NCBI RefSeq assembly: GCF_014529535.1
Contig: NC_050737.1
Location: 6,154,487 to 6,218,486 of the forward strand
Direction of reading: 5' to 3'
DNA from: Bradysia coprophila
Taxonomy: Eukaryota > Arthropoda > Insecta > Diptera > Sciaridae
Length of the DNA: 64,000 nucleotides
Below the pieces are notes generated by a model that saw nothing but the letters and a program-made list of their open reading frames with translations, made no database searches and was not told the DNA's origin. Below are positions 59,966 through 64,000 of the stretch, piece after piece. Within the stretch, counting starts at the first letter, position 1, and every line of letters begins with the position of its first letter. The translations under genes and the position numbers were made by a program.

Positions 59966-61343
59966 GCGATCCATGGGAAAGGGAAGAGTAATTATGCTCT
60001 GTTTGTTTGTTTTGGTGTTTGTTCTGCATATTAGATAACGCCACCCTGGAATTAGTATGTTTTCCAGGTAAAATGAAGTTCTGTACCATTGGTCGATTAC
60101 AATTTGGGCAAGATGACTTTTCCTTCATTCGCTTTCTATGTAACACTTACTCGTAGATATTCTAATAGTCCGTTGCCAATTCGCAACGTTAAAAATATCG
60201 AATGTCCTATTTATGTGAACTACGATCCGTAATTGTTATAGCCATGCTAATGGTGAGATTAATGCCATTAATTTCTCTGATATTTTTACTTATCGTAGTT
60301 TATATTGTTTCAGCTCCCTTAGGTCGCGAATAATCCAAAATCGGAAAAGCTTTTTCGTTTAAATTCTTGTGTATTGATGTTTAAACCTCGCAGTGTCTAT
60401 CAACTCCCCAAAACAACTTTGTAAACGATATTCTAAACAAGAGCTACTTATTAATCATTAATTAACAGCTCTATTGCAATTAACTAATCTTCTATATTAT
60501 AATGTATGAAGCTTGTAGCTTTTGTAGCCTGCATCACTTTCCGACGTGTTATTTAACGTGTAAACGTCAGACAATTCTTACGAGTATATTATGCTTTTGT
60601 GGGGTGAACATAATTCGAATGACACAAAAGTCCCCTTGTTCTTTCTGCATTCCGTTGATTAGGTCTCGTTTTGTTTCCATGCATGTTACGTTGAGCAATC
60701 AATTTAAATGCATTATTATGCAATAAACGAGGACTTGTTGATTTTTGTACAGATTGCCGGAGGAAGTGTTGCGAAATTGAGTACAAAATATTTATTTAGT
60801 GGTAAACGGAAAATAGGTAGTTGAGGAGGGGGTCGTGTTTTCTATTTGTTTTGTGCTCGTTTACAATTGAAATTGTCTGCGATTGCACGTATTTTATGAT
60901 AATACGTTTCAGCCTGATAAACACTCATTCAAAATGGTCATTCAAAAAGGTGTAACGATTTTCGCTGAACTTCTAACGAAAAACTGCAATCAAGCGATAT
61001 CAAGGTTAATTCGAAGGTTTCGACAAAGTTTGCATTTCTCTTGGCTCCCAAACCAATTAAGTCAATGTTTTATAAATTCACCACAAAATGAGTTTCCTAA
61101 TTTTTACAAAATGTTCAGAATCGATTGTATTAATGGTAACAGAAACGGAAACGTTCCGACAGCTGTCAGAGTATTTCTGACACTTTCGAATCGAATAGAT
61201 CATTTTCTGAAGTTAAAAAAAATTTGGTACGTTAAAGGACACAATAATGAACCTAATATGTCGCTGAACTTTCACGATTTTCTCGACTTTTAATCGGTTT
61301 TATTGGAGGTTGAAATACAATGGAATACAGTTTGTTGTGGATT
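59966..61343. other. Intergenic, no supported gene
   Basis: AT-rich. One open frame of about 118 codons from the ATG at 60934 to 61293 is basic and Asn-rich, without a recognisable motif. I leave it uncalled. Confidence 0.4.
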
Positions 61344-61882
61344 GGATCGATGATTTAAGCGCCATTTTGTCTACTTACAAGTAATAGTGGGTGTTTTGCC
61401 TTATTAATTTAGATTACACGGCTGAGTGCTAATGTTTTCCAATTGTAGCTAGCCAATGGTTGGTAGTTAGCTTGTTAACTATAATTTGATGAAAAACATG
61501 ACACTGTTACAGTTACAACCAGTAAAAATTCGCCCTTTTTATTGATTGAATTTTTTACAGATTTGCGAAGACCAACTTCATTTTCGAAGGATCAAGCGCT
61601 CTAAAAGTGTCCTAAATTTACAATTGAATTTTTGGAGGTTGGAATCAGATTTCGTTTATTATTTCACAAGAGTTTTTAGAATCGTGTATTCCTACTTCTG
61701 ATAGTGCGACAACATTTTTGGAGTGAAGTGAATTAATAGCATTTGTCAGTTATATCGGGGGGATTGAAATGTAATTATGTGATGAATAACAGCAATATTA
61801 ATGTGGATCGATGAATTAAGCGCCATTTTGTCTACTTACAAGTAATAGTGGGTGTTTTTATTTTATTAATTTAGATTACACG
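61344..61882 (+). repeat. Direct repeat pair, about 461 bases apart
   Basis: About 79 bases starting GGATCGATGATTTAAGCGCC at 61344 recur at 61805. Both contain CTACTTACAAGTAATAGTGG and TTAGATTACACGGC. Weaker similarity extends on both sides, suggesting an old tandem duplication of about 460 bases. Confidence 0.7.
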
Positions 61883-62840
61883 GCAATGTAGGCTCATTTT
61901 TTTACAATGTAAAGCTAATAATGGTTGCTGGTTTGCTAGTCGTTAAATTTAATTTTATGAAAAGTAGCGGAAACAGTGTTGCAACAATGAAAACAAATAG
62001 TTACAAAGACATAACTAAGTATCCTAATTGATTTTAAATCTAAATTATATGCATTTAAGTGCATGCGATGATGGTAAGAGGTATATAGTAGGAATTGATA
62101 GAACCATTGCGGATACGGTCCTAAAATTTTCTTTGTTTTGTTTCGCTAGAAACTAGGATCCAAAAAGATTCGTTAAAAAACGTCGACTTGTTTGAGATGA
62201 TCGCTTGTTTAGATCAAAATAAGTGACTGGTGATATGATTACCGTCTGTAAATAAATTGAAGAGAAGTCGTGAAATTTCGTTATTCTGCATGAAATATAT
62301 TGTCCAGTTCATCGGCACTTCTATTTCAATTGTTGTGTTAAACAAATTCTTATTTGTGCCATTTATTTAAATGAGTTTACAGTATTGTACATACGGATAC
62401 GGAGTAATTGTAAGAGTGAGTTTCTTTATTTTGCCTCCCATCGAAAGAAAAGAGCAATCTTGACTGATTTAATTAATGAGGTGCTGGCCTGACGTTTTAG
62501 ATTTGAAAAACTAATAAAAAAGATGTTTTGTGATGAAGATAAATATTTTGTGATTTTTTTCAGGTTTGCATCCATTGACATTTTAATTGATTGATAATTG
62601 TGTACACTGAATGCTAAAAGGATTTTGATTTTGTTTCCGGTCCTTTATGGTAGGTATTAGTGAAGGATTCGTTAAAGTTTCCAGCTTAAGAATTAGGTTT
62701 ACTAAGTGGAAATTTCGTCCATTGTAAAGGGCAAATAAATTATGAAGGAATAAGACAGTTGAACAATTGGAAACATTGTTAATTAGAAATTGTCCTACTT
62801 TTGCATAACTCTGGCTTTGCATTTTTAGTTCTCTGGCCCA
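61883..62840. other. Intergenic, no supported gene
   Basis: AT-rich. No feature recognised. Confidence 0.4.
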
Positions 62841-63342
62841 GGAGAGGGATTACGGCATCAGTTCTCTTCTATCAAAACTCAACCGATAGAGAACGATTCA
62901 CAATTTCATTGAAAGATGTCGCTACCACAAAGCCAATGCCAACAGAAAAATAATTAATTTTTTATTCGACAGATGTTAGTCACATAAAATGCCATCGTGA
63001 AGCACACCTCAGAACTGTGGAACAGTAATAAGTTTTTAAAACAGCCCTATATAGGCTTGGAATATGATGAAATGACAGCAAACGTTTTTTCAAACCCTTA
63101 TCTAAGGTAGATATAATTACCTTGCCCTTATCGCCAAGCCGATATAGGGTCGATTGTTAAACGGAGATCATGTGCTATACGATGGCATTTTATTTGAGTG
63201 AAATACGTCGAGTAAAAAATAATTAATTTTCTGTTGAAAGTTCTGTTACTTCGGACATCTTTCAGTGAAATAGCGAAACGTTCTCTATCGGTAGAGTTTT
63301 GATAGATTTTAGAAAAGAGAAGTAATCCCGTAATCCCTCTCG
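62841..63342. mobile_element. Inverted-repeat element, about 500 bases
   Basis: The arms share AGAGGGATTACGG, TATCAAAACTC/CGATAGAGAACG and AATAATTAATTTT with their inverses at the other end. The central part pairs around a TATAGG-containing stretch (GGCTTGG against CCAAGCC). No ORF; target duplication unclear. Confidence 0.65.
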
Positions 63343-63514
63343 AGATGGTGGGGTTCCAAGTTGGAGTGTGTGTCATTAATAGGATAACATCCCCATCAGC
63401 GTGATTTTTTCTCCTGGCCTGAAACGTATACCATTTTATTTAGCAACTTTCTGATAATCCTGTTGTCGGATCTCAAGGCAGGTACTATCAGTTCTAAAGC
63501 TAAATGAACCAATA

Positions 63515-63698
63515 CTTCTAGAACCATAACTTTTAATCAGCTTTTTTGACATTAAGAGAAACTTCGCCAAAACTTCGACCAGTTTCTATGATAGTTCTGA
63601 AATATCCTTCTAGAACCAATACTTTTTATCAGCATCTTTGACATTTAGAGAAATTTCGCCAAAACTTCGACCAGTTTCAATAGTTCCAGATAGTTCAA
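63515..63698 (+). repeat. Two tandem 92-bp units
   Basis: CTTCTAGAACC begins units at 63515 and 63607. Both contain TTTGACATT.AGAGAAA and TTCGCCAAAACTTCGACCAG. Confidence 0.8.
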
Positions 63699-64000
63699 TT
63701 TGACCAGGCATGGTGTCATGGACATTGGGAATACTGATCTTACTGCAAATCCTTCCCCATAAGTTAAGTCATACTTATACTATTTTGTTTAGGTCGTGTT
63801 AAAGGTATCAATGTAAGGCTGACAAGGAAGATTGAACGACCAATTTGTTGATGACAGTTTCATAGGTGATATGAAGAATCGACGAATGTTTAAAATGACT
63901 TCGATTTTTCCATACATTTTAAACAAAAAGCCACAACTGTAAAGTAGGAACACTGCATCTTTAGACTATACCATTAGTTTTACTGTACATCGCTGGTGCA
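63699..64000. other. Right edge, no supported gene
   Basis: AT-rich. No feature recognised. Confidence 0.4.

Noticed and set aside
60934..61293. Open frame of about 118 codons
   Set aside because: No motif, signal peptide, splice partner or promoter; composition fits chance in AT-rich DNA.

Overview
The window looks like nuclear DNA of an insect, most likely a fly (Diptera) and possibly a lower dipteran. It is AT-rich. Its genes carry short GT-AG introns (mostly about 50-330 bases) and there are no bacterial-style operons. The clearest gene is an insect vitellogenin receptor with the 5 + 8 LDL-A layout. The group call is inference from gene content and repeat style; I cannot name the species.

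Layout. At 1-5.2 kb two alkaline phosphatase genes lie in tandem on the minus strand: the first is cut by the left edge, the second is complete with three exons. At 6.5-9.1 kb a two-exon plus-strand gene encodes a secreted 783-residue protein of unknown function with short collagen-like stretches. At 12.7-15.7 kb is a minus-strand Penelope-like retroelement with an uninterrupted 830-codon reverse transcriptase + GIY-YIG ORF and a hammerhead-ribozyme-like fold downstream of it. At 18.6-25.9 kb is a 15-exon vitellogenin receptor (yolkless) gene on the minus strand; my reconstruction stays in frame for 1811 residues. At 32.7-33.9 kb is a four-exon secreted lipocalin-like gene with TATA box and initiator. 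At 50.2-51.4 kb is a four-exon coiled-coil protein of unknown role. At 52.9-53.3 kb is a small secreted protein built of 11-residue Ala/Arg/Glu repeats.

Much of the remainder is mobile DNA, mostly non-autonomous inverted-repeat elements. The two most striking are foldback-type elements (29.36-32.31 kb and 35.44-37.63 kb) whose arms hold internal tandem repeats (145 bp and 85 bp) in unequal copy number; the second is flanked by a perfect 9-bp target duplication. Others include a decayed hAT-like transposon (44.72-46.88 kb) interrupted by another element, two TTAA-flanked elements, a hAT-type MITE with a perfect 8-bp duplication, and a group of short hairpins, several with a GC-rich apex.

The genes do not form one pathway. 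Most encode secreted or membrane proteins: a GPI-anchored phosphatase, a yolk-uptake receptor, a lipocalin-like carrier, a repeat protein and a collagen-like protein. The long stretches at 37.6-50.2 kb and 53.3-64 kb hold mostly repeats and no gene I can support.
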